A stretch of 64,000 nucleotides of DNA. Source: Flavobacteriales bacterium. Its GTDB lineage: Bacteria > Bacteroidota > Bacteroidia > Flavobacteriales_F > PHOS-HE28. Both the position numbers and the translations under genes were made by a program. Shown here piece by piece: positions 1-8,645 of this stretch (position 1 is its first letter; the number at the start of each line of letters is the position of its first letter). The stretch covers positions 1,736,001 through 1,800,000 of the forward strand of contig JADJWA010000001.1 of the NCBI GenBank assembly GCA_016716605.1. The letters run 5' to 3'. The notes under the pieces were generated by a model. The model was given only the letters and a program-made list of their open reading frames with translations, searched no databases and had not been told where the DNA came from.

Positions 1-498
1 ACGCTCACTACCACTGCGCTCACCAACATCGATGGCATCACGATCGACTGCCTCGGCAATTTCCTGGTGGCCTCATGGAGCCCTGACCGCATCACGCGCT
101 ACGAACCCACCTTCACGCAGCCGGGAGTGGATCTGGGCGTACCCGGCCTGAACAACCCCGCCGACATCGACTTCGACCCCGTGAACAACCGCATCTGCAT
201 CCCCAACAGCGGCAATAACACGGTCACGCTCTTCGATGTTGATTGCAGCAATGCGGTGCCGGAGTCGATCCAGGAATCAGCCCTGCGCGCAGTGCCCAAC
301 CCCACATCGGGACTCATGCGCATCGAGCCGCCGCTCTCTCGCGATGAGCCATACCTGCTGCTCGATACGCGCGGCTTGCTGGTCGGGGGCGGCACGCTCA
401 AGCACGGCGCGCTGCTCGATATCAGTTCGCTCACCAAGGGCATTTACACCATCGAGCTCACGCGCATGGGCCAGCGTTTGCGCGTGGTGCGCGAGTAG
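1..498 (+). CDS. T9SS-sorted secreted protein, C-terminal end (partial)
   Basis: The reading frame is open at the left edge, so the gene starts outside the window; 165 codons are visible before the TAG stop. The first part (NNPADIDFDPVNNRICIPNS) reads like a blade of an NHL or SMP-30 type beta-propeller. The last 75 residues form a type A T9SS sorting domain: the AVPNPTSG motif, a strand pattern ending in GIYTIEL, and a basic tail. In Bacteroidota this tail directs export through the T9SS and is normally cleaved at the surface. What the full-length protein binds or degrades cannot be judged from this piece. Confidence 0.75.
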   Translation, partial: TLTTTALTNIDGITIDCLGNFLVASWSPDRITRYEPTFTQPGVDLGVPGLNNPADIDFDPVNNRICIPNSGNNTVTLFDVDCSNAVPESIQESALRAVPNPTSGLMRIEPPLSRDEPYLLLDTRGLLVGGGTLKHGALLDISSLTKGIYTIELTRMGQRLRVVRE

Positions 499-523
499 AG
501 GGCTCCCGGGCCTTCATGAACGA

Positions 524-2878
524 TCAGTGCAGCACCACGGCTCGTTGAGTGCCGATCACTGTGCCGGTCGGATCAAGGAAGCGAACGGCGTAGGTCCCTG
601 ATGCGATCCCCTCAAGGCCGATGCGCGCTTGTCCGGCTCGCACCGGAACCTCGAGCACACGCGTGCCACGGACGTCGATCAGCTGCGCAACGCCTGTACG
701 ATCGGTGGAGTGGATCCTCAGTTCGAGCGCATCACTTGCGGGATTGGGCCAAACGCTGAACCCGGCGCCGGATCCCTGTTCGGCGATCGCACTATTGATC
801 TGCGTGCCGATAACGCGAACCTCATCGAGCCAGAAGCCATCGTGCTGGCGCGCGGCATTGCTGCTGAAGGACCAGCGGAGCCAAAGCGGCCCGCCGCAGA
901 ACGCGCCGAGGTCGATCTCCTCCAATGCCCAGCGCGGCATCTGGCCATCAATCACCGGTTCGCCCGAGCCCTGGTCCGGGTAACCGGGGTGAGCGAAACG
1001 ACCGCACAATGGCGTCCAAGCGGAGCCATCATCGCTTGCGAAGACCTGCACGCCATCGAACTGGCCCTCGATGTCCCATTTGGCCATGTAGGTGAGCTGC
1101 GCCGCCACCGAGTAGCCGAGGTCGATCGGGCTGGCCAGCTCGAGGGTGTTCCCTGTTTGCGGCTCATAGAACGTGAAGGGCGAATCCGTGATGCAGGCCC
1201 CGCCATTCAGCCCAGATGCGGGCTCGATTCCCCAGAGGTCCGTGTTCCAGTTCGTCAGGCTGCTGCAATCGTCGCTGAAGAGCGTCACGTCTTCACCGAA
1301 TGGCTTGCGCACATGCTCGGTAACGGACAGCCCGCCATTGCTGATCACCAAATCGTACTCGACCCAATCGCCTGGTTGAGCGTTGGCAGCGATCGCGATC
1401 GCGATGGAATCCAGCCGCACCTCCGGAAGGCCCAGGTCGGTGAAAGTGATCGCTGCACCGGCGCTGGTCACGTTCGTGCCCGGCATTACGCTTACGGTCA
1501 GTGGGCCTTGCTCCATGCCGATTCGCCTGATCGCGAAGCGGGCATGGGAATTCGCCGATGACACGAAGGCAGCGCCGCGATCCTCCACTGTCGCGAGCAC
1601 TCCGCATAGCTCGGCTGCGCGCAGGTTGTGCCGCACGTTCTCGCGGCAGATCTCCTCGATGCGCCACACCGGTGGCCAGAACCAGTCGGGCGGACCGCCG
1701 CATTCGGGCGTGCAGCTCATGATCTTCGGCTTGGTCTGCTGCTCGCCGTACATCCAATCGTCGCTGCCGCCGTTCACCACATAGTACACCGTCTGGTTGG
1801 CGGTGCCGAAGCGGTATCGGTTGTCATGCGTGAGATGCAGGCCGGCCGCAACGAAGTGCGCGCTGTCGGGCGTGTACAGGTCGAAGCCATAGCCCCACGG
1901 GTAAATGAGCAGGTTGCCGTGGGCGTGGTAGTTGAGGGCCACGCTGAACTCATGCGCGTTGCAGAGGTCGCGGATGGCCTGCGTCTCCGGTTCGGAGAAG
2001 GCGGATGGACCACGGTACACATCGCTGCTGCTGTTTCCTGAGGATCCTTGATCATCGATGCCCCAGCCTTGCGCGTAGTTCCGATTCAGATCCACGCCGA
2101 AGCTTCCGTTGCCGTTGTCGCGTCGGTTCTTCCGCCACATGCCGCCACCATCGGGATCGGTGGTCGCATTGTACACGTAACCATCCGGATTGATGCACGG
2201 CACGAAGCAGAGTTCGAAGTGGTCGAGCACGTAGGTGGCTTCTGCATCGGTGCCGTAGTTCTCAAGCAGATGCCACATGAAGAAGATGAGCTGCGAAAGG
2301 CTCACCGGCTCACGCGCGTGATGCAGCGCGGTGTAGAGCAGCTCGGGCTTGTCCTGGTCCACATCGGCATTGTTGCTCATGCGCACCAGGTGGATCGGCC
2401 TTCCCTCGTGCGTGGCACCGATGCTGTCCTTCTCCGTGATCAACTGAGGATATGCCGCGCGCATGGCATCGAGCTGGGCTTGCATCTCCTCCCACGTGAA
2501 ATAGCCGCCCATGCTGCCGAGCGAGAAGTGCTGCGGCGTGGGGTAGTATAGCACGGCGTTGCACGATTGCCCGCCGCGCGGTGCGATCAAGGGCTCTTCA
2601 TCCGCGCGTTCCCGGTAGAAGGTCCGTACATCAGCAATCAGCTCCTCTACCGGGAAGTTGTGCGCCCGCGCGATGGCCAGCTCCTGCTCGGAGAGCTCAG
2701 CGGTGATGGCGATTCCCGGCTCAACCACCGCATGATCAATGGCCAGTCCCAAAGCTGCCAATCGCGCGATGCCACCAGCGGGCGAATCGAGCGCGATGCG
2801 CGCACGGGCATAGCGCGGCTGCTGCGCCAGGAGCGTGAACTGGGCCATCAAGCCGAACAGGAGCAATGCTGGTCTCAT
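524..2878 (-). CDS. Secreted M14 zinc carboxypeptidase with T9SS sorting domain
   Basis: This is a 784-residue secreted metallocarboxypeptidase. I chose the ATG at 2878 because it begins directly with a signal peptide (MRPALLLFGLMAQFTLLAQQ); an upstream in-frame ATG at 2911 would put 11 unrelated residues in front. The M14 domain spans roughly residues 110-430. It has the zinc-binding HARE motif at about 187-190, substrate-binding RRDNGNGSFGVDLNRNY, a later zinc His in LNYHAHGN, and a likely catalytic Glu in TPECGG. A beta-sandwich/MAM-like region follows (VDEVRVIG), then a T9SS tail with VWPNPASD. The family removes C-terminal residues from peptides; here it probably digests extracellular protein. 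It is convergent with the partial gene on its left. A -7 element lies 17 nt upstream of the start. Confidence 0.9.
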   Translation of the reverse strand: MRPALLLFGLMAQFTLLAQQPRYARARIALDSPAGGIARLAALGLAIDHAVVEPGIAITAELSEQELAIARAHNFPVEELIADVRTFYRERADEEPLIAPRGGQSCNAVLYYPTPQHFSLGSMGGYFTWEEMQAQLDAMRAAYPQLITEKDSIGATHEGRPIHLVRMSNNADVDQDKPELLYTALHHAREPVSLSQLIFFMWHLLENYGTDAEATYVLDHFELCFVPCINPDGYVYNATTDPDGGGMWRKNRRDNGNGSFGVDLNRNYAQGWGIDDQGSSGNSSSDVYRGPSAFSEPETQAIRDLCNAHEFSVALNYHAHGNLLIYPWGYGFDLYTPDSAHFVAAGLHLTHDNRYRFGTANQTVYYVVNGGSDDWMYGEQQTKPKIMSCTPECGGPPDWFWPPVWRIEEICRENVRHNLRAAELCGVLATVEDRGAAFVSSANSHARFAIRRIGMEQGPLTVSVMPGTNVTSAGAAITFTDLGLPEVRLDSIAIAIAANAQPGDWVEYDLVISNGGLSVTEHVRKPFGEDVTLFSDDCSSLTNWNTDLWGIEPASGLNGGACITDSPFTFYEPQTGNTLELASPIDLGYSVAAQLTYMAKWDIEGQFDGVQVFASDDGSAWTPLCGRFAHPGYPDQGSGEPVIDGQMPRWALEEIDLGAFCGGPLWLRWSFSSNAARQHDGFWLDEVRVIGTQINSAIAEQGSGAGFSVWPNPASDALELRIHSTDRTGVAQLIDVRGTRVLEVPVRAGQARIGLEGIASGTYAVRFLDPTGTVIGTQRAVVLH

Positions 2879-2895
2879 GGTCTCGTGATTGCCGT

Positions 2896-2903
2896 GCAAG
2901 GTA
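2896..2903 (-). promoter_or_regulatory. Putative -7 element of the M14 peptidase gene
   Basis: On the minus strand this reads TACCTTGC, close to the Bacteroidota TAnnTTTG -7 box, 17 nt upstream of the ATG at 2878. No clear -33 TTG was identified. Confidence 0.4.
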
Positions 2904-2963
2904 GTCCGCATCGCTGCGGCATCCTTCCATTCTCACGCGCGTCTTGGAGCCGGACCGATCTGC

Positions 2964-3503
2964 ATGGCCAAGCATTCCGCTACGTTCAATGGCATGCGCT
3001 TTTCCTGCCCGCAACGCTGGGAGGACATGCGGCCCCAGCCCGATGGCAACCGGTTCTGCGGATCGTGCGCCAAGCCGGTGATCGACTTCACGGCGTGGAA
3101 GGATGCCGACCTGCGCGCGTGGTTCGCAGAGCATCCGAGCACCTGCGGCCACTTCCGCTTGGAACAAGTGGAGCCCGACTTGATCGAGATCACCCTGCCC
3201 GCCATGCCGCGCGATCTGATGCGCGGAGCATTCGCGGCGCTCGCGGCCTTGAGCCTCAGCACGGCGTCGGCCCAGCGCACGCCGACCGATCCGGCTCCAA
3301 CGGAGCAATCGCCCTTGCCGCGCAGTCATGCGCCGATTTTTGTTTCGGAACAGAGAGCACGGGACGGCGGGCGCTGCTGGGCGGAGAAGGAATCAACCGA
3401 CCCCCTAGCAGCTGCGGAAGAACGTAAACGGTACTACCTATCGAAACGCTTCCCCTTCGTATTCCGGTTGCGTTGCCGGGCTATCGGCTGCCCCTCGTTC
3501 TGA
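2964..3503 (+). CDS. Small Cys-rich Bacteroidota domain protein, unknown function
   Basis: This 179-residue protein starts at the ATG at 2964 (MAKHSATFNGMRFSCPQRW). Its N-terminal 75 residues follow a pattern I recognise from many Bacteroidota proteins: C-P-x-x-W-x-x-M, then G-x-x-F-C-x-x-C-x-K-x-V-x-DFT, then CGHFRLEQV. The four conserved Cys suggest a metal or redox site, but no function is established to my knowledge. A hydrophobic stretch (GAFAALAALSLSTASAQ) follows and could be a membrane anchor. Related proteins often continue into a carboxypeptidase-regulatory-like or TonB-like domain. Here the last 60 residues look like unrelated low-quality sequence, so the gene may be truncated or frameshifted after about 3330. 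Confidence 0.6.
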   Translation: MAKHSATFNGMRFSCPQRWEDMRPQPDGNRFCGSCAKPVIDFTAWKDADLRAWFAEHPSTCGHFRLEQVEPDLIEITLPAMPRDLMRGAFAALAALSLSTASAQRTPTDPAPTEQSPLPRSHAPIFVSEQRARDGGRCWAEKESTDPLAAAEERKRYYLSKRFPFVFRLRCRAIGCPSF

Positions 3504-3572
3504 GGCAGGTGCACACGACCAATCACCAGGTCGGCTTGAGGATAGCCCGACGCTTCCATTGCGCCCTTCCAA

Positions 3573-6218
3573 TTAGTCGTGCATTCGCAGTACACGTGAC
3601 GTCCAGATGGTGACATCGGCCTTCACCAATAGCGTGTAGGTGCCTGGCGACAAGGCCTCTATTGAAAGGGTATGCTGCATGCTCGCCGCGCGTTGCTCAC
3701 GCAAAGCGATGCGGCCGCCGCCATCGATCAGCTCGATGGTCACTGATCCGGTCGATTCGGGCACCTGCACCGTAAGTGCATCGCGCGCAGGAGAGGGCCA
3801 CGCCGCGAAGCCTCGTGCTTCGCTCTCATTCACGCCCAACACGGTGATGTTCACTGGCGCGCTCATCGCGCTGCAGCCGTTGGCCGCCGTGTGCTCCACG
3901 GTGTAGTCGCCCACCTGGCCGGCCCAGAGAGTGGGGCCGGTGGCGCCGTTCACCGGCATGCCATTGAAGAACCACTGGTAGCTCGGTCCCGCGCTGCTGG
4001 TGAGCAATCCTCCATCGACCATGATGGTGGGTGTGTTCGGGGCGGGCAGCAGATCAAAGGCGAGCGCATTGCTCGCAGCGCAGCCGGTTGCGGTGGCCGC
4101 CGAAACGGTGAGCGGTCCGGCGCCGGTGTAATCCAATGGATTTCCGGTGGCGCCGTTGCTCCACACATAGGCATCATAGCCTGCGGGAGCGCTCACTTCC
4201 ACCGTCTCGTTCGAGCACATCTCATCGTCGCTCGCCGTAATGGTGATCGGCGGCATGTTCGAGGCCACCAGCGCATCGAAGGCATGCACACGGCCATAGC
4301 CGAAGCTGTTGTTGGGCAGGGTGCCGGTGAGCGCATCGCCCCATGCGGTGCTGATGATCGCATTGCGCACCTGCTGCCAATCAGCACTGGGGCACTTCTG
4401 CAGGTAGAGTGCCGCCACGCCTGCCACGACAGGCGAAGCCATGCTAGTGCCACCGTTGCGCACATGCATGCACAGCTCATCCATCTTGTCGGCGTTGGTG
4501 CTGCTCCAGTTGCTGATGATCGCCATGGGAGCGGCGGCCATGGTCACATCGCCAGGGGCTGCGATATCGGGCTTGTAGCGGTCGTCGCGCGTAGGGCCCA
4601 TGCTGCTGCCGCTGCTGATCGTATAAGGCTCGATGGGCGCGTTGATGTACGCACCGGCGCAGGGCTGGTACTCCTTCTGGTTCCAATAGTTCGCCGTGGT
4701 GAGCGTTCGCGGGGAGCAGGCCCAGCTATCGACGATGTGCGAGAGATTGTCCGGCTGCACGTAATGCGCCATGGCCGGGTATTCAGCGGGCGTGGGGAAG
4801 GGCAGTCCCAAAGGTGCCGCGAGCGCGGGCCCGATCACGTTGCTGGTGGCGGTCACGGTTGTCAGCGTCCAGATGTCGTGGCGCCCGCTGCCGGTGGACA
4901 TGAATCGCCAGAGGTAGTCGGCACTGTCGGGCGACGCGATGCGGATCTGCATCTGCACCTGCTCGCCGCGTGGCAAGGCCAGGAACTCCACGGTGCCCAG
5001 GGTGTTGCCACTGGCGCCGATGAGCGGTTCGGTGATGGTGGTGCCCAGGTTCTGCGCCACATTGTGGAAGGCGGTGCGCCCGCGGAACTGCAGGGTGGGC
5101 GCCACGCGGTCGGCGCCGATGGCATACTGCACGTTCTCAAAATCATCGAGGTCGGCCCAGAGCTCGAAGAACAGGTTCGGGTAGGGGAACACATTGAAAT
5201 CGAGCCCGTTGGCGTTGGTGGTGAACCAGGTGAAGCTGGTGTCGGCCCCCACTTGCGTGCGCACGTGGTAGGGGAATTGGGACCCGGTATTGCCGCCGGC
5301 GCACACCAGGAAGCGGCCGCGCCGCGCGTTGATCAGGCTGTCGATGAGCAGCGCCGAGGCATCGAGGCCATCGTGGGATCCGCTGTACGTTCCCAAGCTG
5401 GCATTCACCACCGCAGGCTTGCCTTCAGCATCGGCACGGTCGAATATGTACTTCACAGCATCGGCCACGCGCGCGCGGAAGTCGGACCCGCTGCTGTACT
5501 TCACCACGATCAGGTCGGCGCCCGGCGCCACGCCCTTGTGCCGGCCGTTCGCGCTGCCGTCGCCTGCACCAGTGCCCGCAACCGTGCTGCCGTGCACCGA
5601 TCCATTGAAATCGCTGGCCAGTTGCCCACCATCGATTTGCGCCTTATTCCACTCGCGGCCGTACCCGAACTCAGGCGGCGCCCCGCTTCCAGTGAGCCCT
5701 TGATCCCAGTAGTGCAGCACGCGCGTAGTGTTATCGGCAGTGCGGAAGTCCGGGTGATCGATGCCCAGGCCATCATCGATGAAGCCAATGATCACTCCCG
5801 TTCCATCGTAGCCCTGCGGCAAGGGTGCCACCCCCGCATGCACCTGGTTCACGCGCGCCTTCACCCGCATGCTGTCGCCGAGGTAGCTCATGCGGTCGCC
5901 GCCCCACTCGAAGCGCACGATGGCGGGATGCTCGGCCAGCGCGCGCACGTTCGCCACGGGCATGCGGGCACTCACCAAACGGCCCAAGCTCATCTTCACT
6001 TCGCCACCGGATCCTCGCAAAGCGTGCGAAACGGCGTCCACCGATCCGTGGATGTAGAGGTCGATCATCTCATCCGGAGCATGCGGCTGGCGCAGGTGAT
6101 GGTCGAGCAGCATGTCCATCTTCACGCGGCGGGACCGCTGGCCTGCAGCTTGTGGGTCTTGCGAGTAGCCGATGGTCGGAAGCGCGAGCGCGAATGCAAG
6201 GGCGTAGCGGTTCAGCAT
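3573..6218 (-). CDS. Secreted S8 subtilisin-like protease with T9SS sorting domain
   Basis: This is an 881-residue secreted serine protease. The start at 6218 opens with a signal peptide (MLNRYALAFALALPTIGYSQ); the longer in-frame start at 6344 would add sequence without a signal. The subtilase triad is visible: Asp near residue 148 in GFIDDGLGIDHPDF, His near 209 in GSVHGSTVAGTG, and Ser near 591 in GGTSMASPVVAGVAALYLQ. A large insert between His and Ser is typical of subtilases with a beta-sandwich in the catalytic domain. Ig/PKD-like repeats (residues ~670-790) precede the T9SS tail (AWPSPARD, SPGTYTLLV). The role is probably digestion of extracellular protein. A TACCTTCG box lies 4 nt upstream of the ATG. 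Confidence 0.9.
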   Translation of the reverse strand: MLNRYALAFALALPTIGYSQDPQAAGQRSRRVKMDMLLDHHLRQPHAPDEMIDLYIHGSVDAVSHALRGSGGEVKMSLGRLVSARMPVANVRALAEHPAIVRFEWGGDRMSYLGDSMRVKARVNQVHAGVAPLPQGYDGTGVIIGFIDDGLGIDHPDFRTADNTTRVLHYWDQGLTGSGAPPEFGYGREWNKAQIDGGQLASDFNGSVHGSTVAGTGAGDGSANGRHKGVAPGADLIVVKYSSGSDFRARVADAVKYIFDRADAEGKPAVVNASLGTYSGSHDGLDASALLIDSLINARRGRFLVCAGGNTGSQFPYHVRTQVGADTSFTWFTTNANGLDFNVFPYPNLFFELWADLDDFENVQYAIGADRVAPTLQFRGRTAFHNVAQNLGTTITEPLIGASGNTLGTVEFLALPRGEQVQMQIRIASPDSADYLWRFMSTGSGRHDIWTLTTVTATSNVIGPALAAPLGLPFPTPAEYPAMAHYVQPDNLSHIVDSWACSPRTLTTANYWNQKEYQPCAGAYINAPIEPYTISSGSSMGPTRDDRYKPDIAAPGDVTMAAAPMAIISNWSSTNADKMDELCMHVRNGGTSMASPVVAGVAALYLQKCPSADWQQVRNAIISTAWGDALTGTLPNNSFGYGRVHAFDALVASNMPPITITASDDEMCSNETVEVSAPAGYDAYVWSNGATGNPLDYTGAGPLTVSAATATGCAASNALAFDLLPAPNTPTIMVDGGLLTSSAGPSYQWFFNGMPVNGATGPTLWAGQVGDYTVEHTAANGCSAMSAPVNITVLGVNESEARGFAAWPSPARDALTVQVPESTGSVTIELIDGGGRIALREQRAASMQHTLSIEALSPGTYTLLVKADVTIWTSRVLRMHD

Positions 6219-6222
6219 GGCA

Positions 6223-6230
6223 CGAAGGTA
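6223..6230 (-). promoter_or_regulatory. Putative -7 element of the S8 protease gene
   Basis: The minus strand reads TACCTTCG and ends only 4 nt before the ATG at 6218. If this box works as in other Bacteroidota, the transcript would begin at or next to the start codon, giving a leaderless or nearly leaderless mRNA. Confidence 0.45.
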
Positions 6231-6237
6231 TCGGCGA

Positions 6238-6711
6238 TCAGGGCGCGCATAGCCCGGCATGGTCCGGGATCTCCACCACGAATTCCACGCTTCCCTTGGA
6301 ATGGTCGATCCGGCAGCAGTAGTGCCGCATGCCGTTGGTGACAATGAGCCAATTCACCTTGAAAACGGTGTTGTAGCGCGCGGCCTGCTCGAACACCGTT
6401 TGTGCCACCGCCACGCCGGGCGCCTTGCATTCCACGATTGCCACAGGCCTTCCATCGGCCGCATGCACCATGATATCAGCTCGCTTGCTCAGCCCATTCA
6501 GCATGAGCTGCCGCTCCACGGCGATCAAGGAGGCCGGGCAGCCTTTCTCGTGGATGAGGAAATTGATGAAGTGCTGCCTCACCCATTCCTCGGGCAACAG
6601 CGCCACCCACTTCCGGCGGATCGGGTCGAAGATCTGATCGCCATCGGCACCATGCCTAGTTTTGACCCCGTGGTCGGGCAGCGCCAAGGCAGGTGATCCC
6701 GATTCGCTCAT
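6238..6711 (-). CDS. Orphan HsdR_N-type nuclease-fold protein
   Basis: The 157-residue protein (start MSESGSPALALP at 6711; a longer in-frame start exists at 6750) matches the restriction-endonuclease-fold domain seen at the N-terminus of type I restriction HsdR subunits (HSDR_N). Visible signatures are VRQHFINFLIHEKGCP, then the PD-(D/E)xK-like core RADIMV...VAIVECKAP with Asp, Glu and Lys in the expected order, and FEQAARYNTVFKVNWLIVTNG. No helicase, HsdM or HsdS gene is nearby. Such stand-alone proteins are common in Bacteroidota and their role is unknown. It is divergent from the AMP nucleosidase gene, with 10 nt between the chosen starts. Confidence 0.75.
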   Translation of the reverse strand: MSESGSPALALPDHGVKTRHGADGDQIFDPIRRKWVALLPEEWVRQHFINFLIHEKGCPASLIAVERQLMLNGLSKRADIMVHAADGRPVAIVECKAPGVAVAQTVFEQAARYNTVFKVNWLIVTNGMRHYCCRIDHSKGSVEFVVEIPDHAGLCAP

Positions 6712-6721
6712 CCCCGCAAAA

Positions 6722-7495
6722 GTGCGCACCAAGCAAGAGATCGTCGCCAACTGGCTGCCGCGTTATACCGGAATCGAAGCGGCCGACTTCAGGAAGCACC
6801 TGCTCCTGACCAACTTCGACAACTACCTCGATATCTTCTGCCAGCTCACCGGTGCGCAGGTGGTGTCAAAGGACAAGGCCATGAAGGTGGCCGTGGCCGA
6901 TGACATGGCCATGATCAACTTCGGCATGGGCAGCCCCAACGCCGCCACGCTCATGGACCTTCTCAGCGCCGTGAACCCCGAAGCGGTGCTGTTCCTCGGC
7001 AAGTGCGGGGGGCTGAAGAAGAAGAACCAGCTCGGCGACCTCGTGCTCCCCATCGCGGCTATCCGCGGCGAGGGCACAAGCACGGATTACTTCCCGCCTG
7101 AGCTCCCCGCTTTGCCCAGCTTCATGATCCACCGCGCCGTGAGCCACGTGATCCGCGACATGGAGCTCGACTACTGGAGCGGCAGCGTGTACACCACGAA
7201 CCGCCGTGTATGGGAGCACGACGAGGCCTTCAAGGAGCGCCTCAGGCTCTTGCGCGCGATGGCCATCGACATGGAGACCGCGACGCTCTTCATGACCGGC
7301 TTCGCCAACGAGATCCCCACCGGCGCGCTGCTGCTCGTGAGCGATCAGCCCATGGTGCCTTGGGGCGTGAAGACCAGCGCCAGCGATGCCAAGGTGACCA
7401 CCGGTTTCGTGGAGACGCACGTGAAGGTGGGCATCGAGAGCCTGCGCGAGATCATCAACGGCGGGCGCAGCGTGAAGCACCTGAGGTTCGAGTGA
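6722..7495 (+). CDS. amn: AMP nucleosidase
   Basis: This 257-residue enzyme of the PNP/UDP phosphorylase superfamily hydrolyses AMP to adenine and ribose 5-phosphate in the cytoplasm. Bacteroidota encode a short form of about this length. The GTG at 6722 gives VRTKQEIVANWLPRYTG, the usual N-terminus; an ATG at 6662 would overlap the divergent gene. Visible motifs are GKCGGLKKKNQLGDLVLP (ribose-phosphate region) and AIDMETATLF (the Met-Glu pair contacting ribose). GVKTSASDAKVTTGF near the end is also typical. It is likely monocistronic. Confidence 0.85.
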   Translation: MRTKQEIVANWLPRYTGIEAADFRKHLLLTNFDNYLDIFCQLTGAQVVSKDKAMKVAVADDMAMINFGMGSPNAATLMDLLSAVNPEAVLFLGKCGGLKKKNQLGDLVLPIAAIRGEGTSTDYFPPELPALPSFMIHRAVSHVIRDMELDYWSGSVYTTNRRVWEHDEAFKERLRLLRAMAIDMETATLFMTGFANEIPTGALLLVSDQPMVPWGVKTSASDAKVTTGFVETHVKVGIESLREIINGGRSVKHLRFE

Positions 7496-7611
7496 CCGAT
7501 GAAAAGCTGGAATGTGAGAACTGAGCGATGAAACGGCCTCCGGTTTCCAACGATCTTCTGGCGAGAGTGAGTTCGTTTCAACTTTCATCTTCCATCTTTC
7601 CAATTCCCTGA
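7496..7611. other. Intergenic spacer amn-holA
   Basis: This 116-nt gap is less GC-rich than the surrounding genes and has pyrimidine-rich stretches just before holA. I saw no hairpin and no clear -7 element. Confidence 0.3.
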
Positions 7612-8640
7612 ATGGCTGCCGCCTCCACCATCGACGACTATAAGAAGCTCATGGCGGAGCTCCGCGGCGGCACCTTCCGCCCGGTGTACATCCTGCACGG
7701 CGAAGAGGGCTTCTTCATCGACCGCATCGCGGAGGAAGTGGAGCGCTTGGCCTTGCAGGAGCACGAGCGCGACTTCAACCAGACCATCCTCTATGCGCGC
7801 GATACCGACGCCGATCAGCTGAAGGATGTGTGCCTGCGCTACCCCATGATGGCCGAGCGCCAATTGGTGATCGTGCGCGAGCTGCAGGCCTGGCGCATCG
7901 ATCAGGTGGAGAAGCTCGAGCCCTACCTCGCCAAGCCCACGCCCACAACGGTCCTCGTGCTGTGCTACAAGCACAAGAAGATCGATGGGCGCAAGAGCAT
8001 CCTGAAGACCGCGCAGAAGGGCGGTGCCGCCGTGCTCACCAGCGACAAGCTCCGTGAGGAGAAACTGCCGGAGGTGCTCGTGGGATTCGCCAAGGGCCAG
8101 AAGCGCAAGCTCGGCGCAGCCGAAGCGCAATTGCTGGCTAGCCACCTGGGCAGCGACCTGGGCAAGGCCGTGAAGGAGGTGGAGAAGCTCTGCCTGGTCA
8201 CTGAGGAAGGAGGCGCCATCACCAGCGAGGTGATCCAGCGTTTCGTTGGCATCAGCAAGGACTACAACGTATTCGAGCTGCAGAACGCCATCGGCGCGCG
8301 CGACGCCGCGAAGGCGCAGCGCATCGCCAATCACTTCGCGGCCAATCCCAAGGAGAACCCTTTGCCGCTCACGATCGGCGCGCTCAACAATTTCTTCAGC
8401 AAGCTGGCCATGGTGCATCAGCTGCAAGGCCGGCCGCAGCAGGAAATGGCCGCCGCCATGAAGGTGAATCCCTATTTCCTCAAGGACTATCTCGCGCAGG
8501 CACGCAACTACTCGTTGGGCAGGGTAGTGGAGGCGCAGCGGCACCTGCGCGCCTGCGACCTGCGCAGCAAGGGCCTCGGCGGCGATGGCGCCGACCATGG
8601 CGAGCTGCTGCGCGAATTGCTTGCGAAAGTGATGGGCTAG
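7612..8640 (+). CDS. holA: DNA polymerase III subunit delta
   Basis: This 342-residue protein is the clamp-loader delta subunit, which opens the beta sliding clamp during replication. Visible features are the N-terminal PVYILHGEEGFFIDRIAEEV in place of a P-loop, and the AAA+-like region with DQLKDVCLRYPMMAERQLVI. The conserved KNPxPLTI-like segment (NPKENPLPLTIGALNNFFSK) and a helical C-terminal collar follow. Length and order fit the family. The start ATG at 7612 begins MAAASTIDDYKKLMAEL. It is convergent with the amidohydrolase gene, separated by 5 nt. Confidence 0.88.
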   Translation: MAAASTIDDYKKLMAELRGGTFRPVYILHGEEGFFIDRIAEEVERLALQEHERDFNQTILYARDTDADQLKDVCLRYPMMAERQLVIVRELQAWRIDQVEKLEPYLAKPTPTTVLVLCYKHKKIDGRKSILKTAQKGGAAVLTSDKLREEKLPEVLVGFAKGQKRKLGAAEAQLLASHLGSDLGKAVKEVEKLCLVTEEGGAITSEVIQRFVGISKDYNVFELQNAIGARDAAKAQRIANHFAANPKENPLPLTIGALNNFFSKLAMVHQLQGRPQQEMAAAMKVNPYFLKDYLAQARNYSLGRVVEAQRHLRACDLRSKGLGGDGADHGELLRELLAKVMG

Positions 8641-8645
8641 AGGCC

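Noticed and set aside
3891..6341. Very long open frame opposite the S8 protease, and similar ones opposite other genes (8721-10739, 12451-13788, 16540-18459, 42509-45001)
   Set aside because: High GC leaves few stop codons on the opposite strand. The translations are rich in His, Arg and Ala with no recognised domain, while the other strand encodes clear families.
7496..7611. Low-complexity purine/pyrimidine-rich spacers (also 22403-22488 and 53900-53970) as small RNA genes
   Set aside because: No stable hairpin, promoter or terminator accompanies them.
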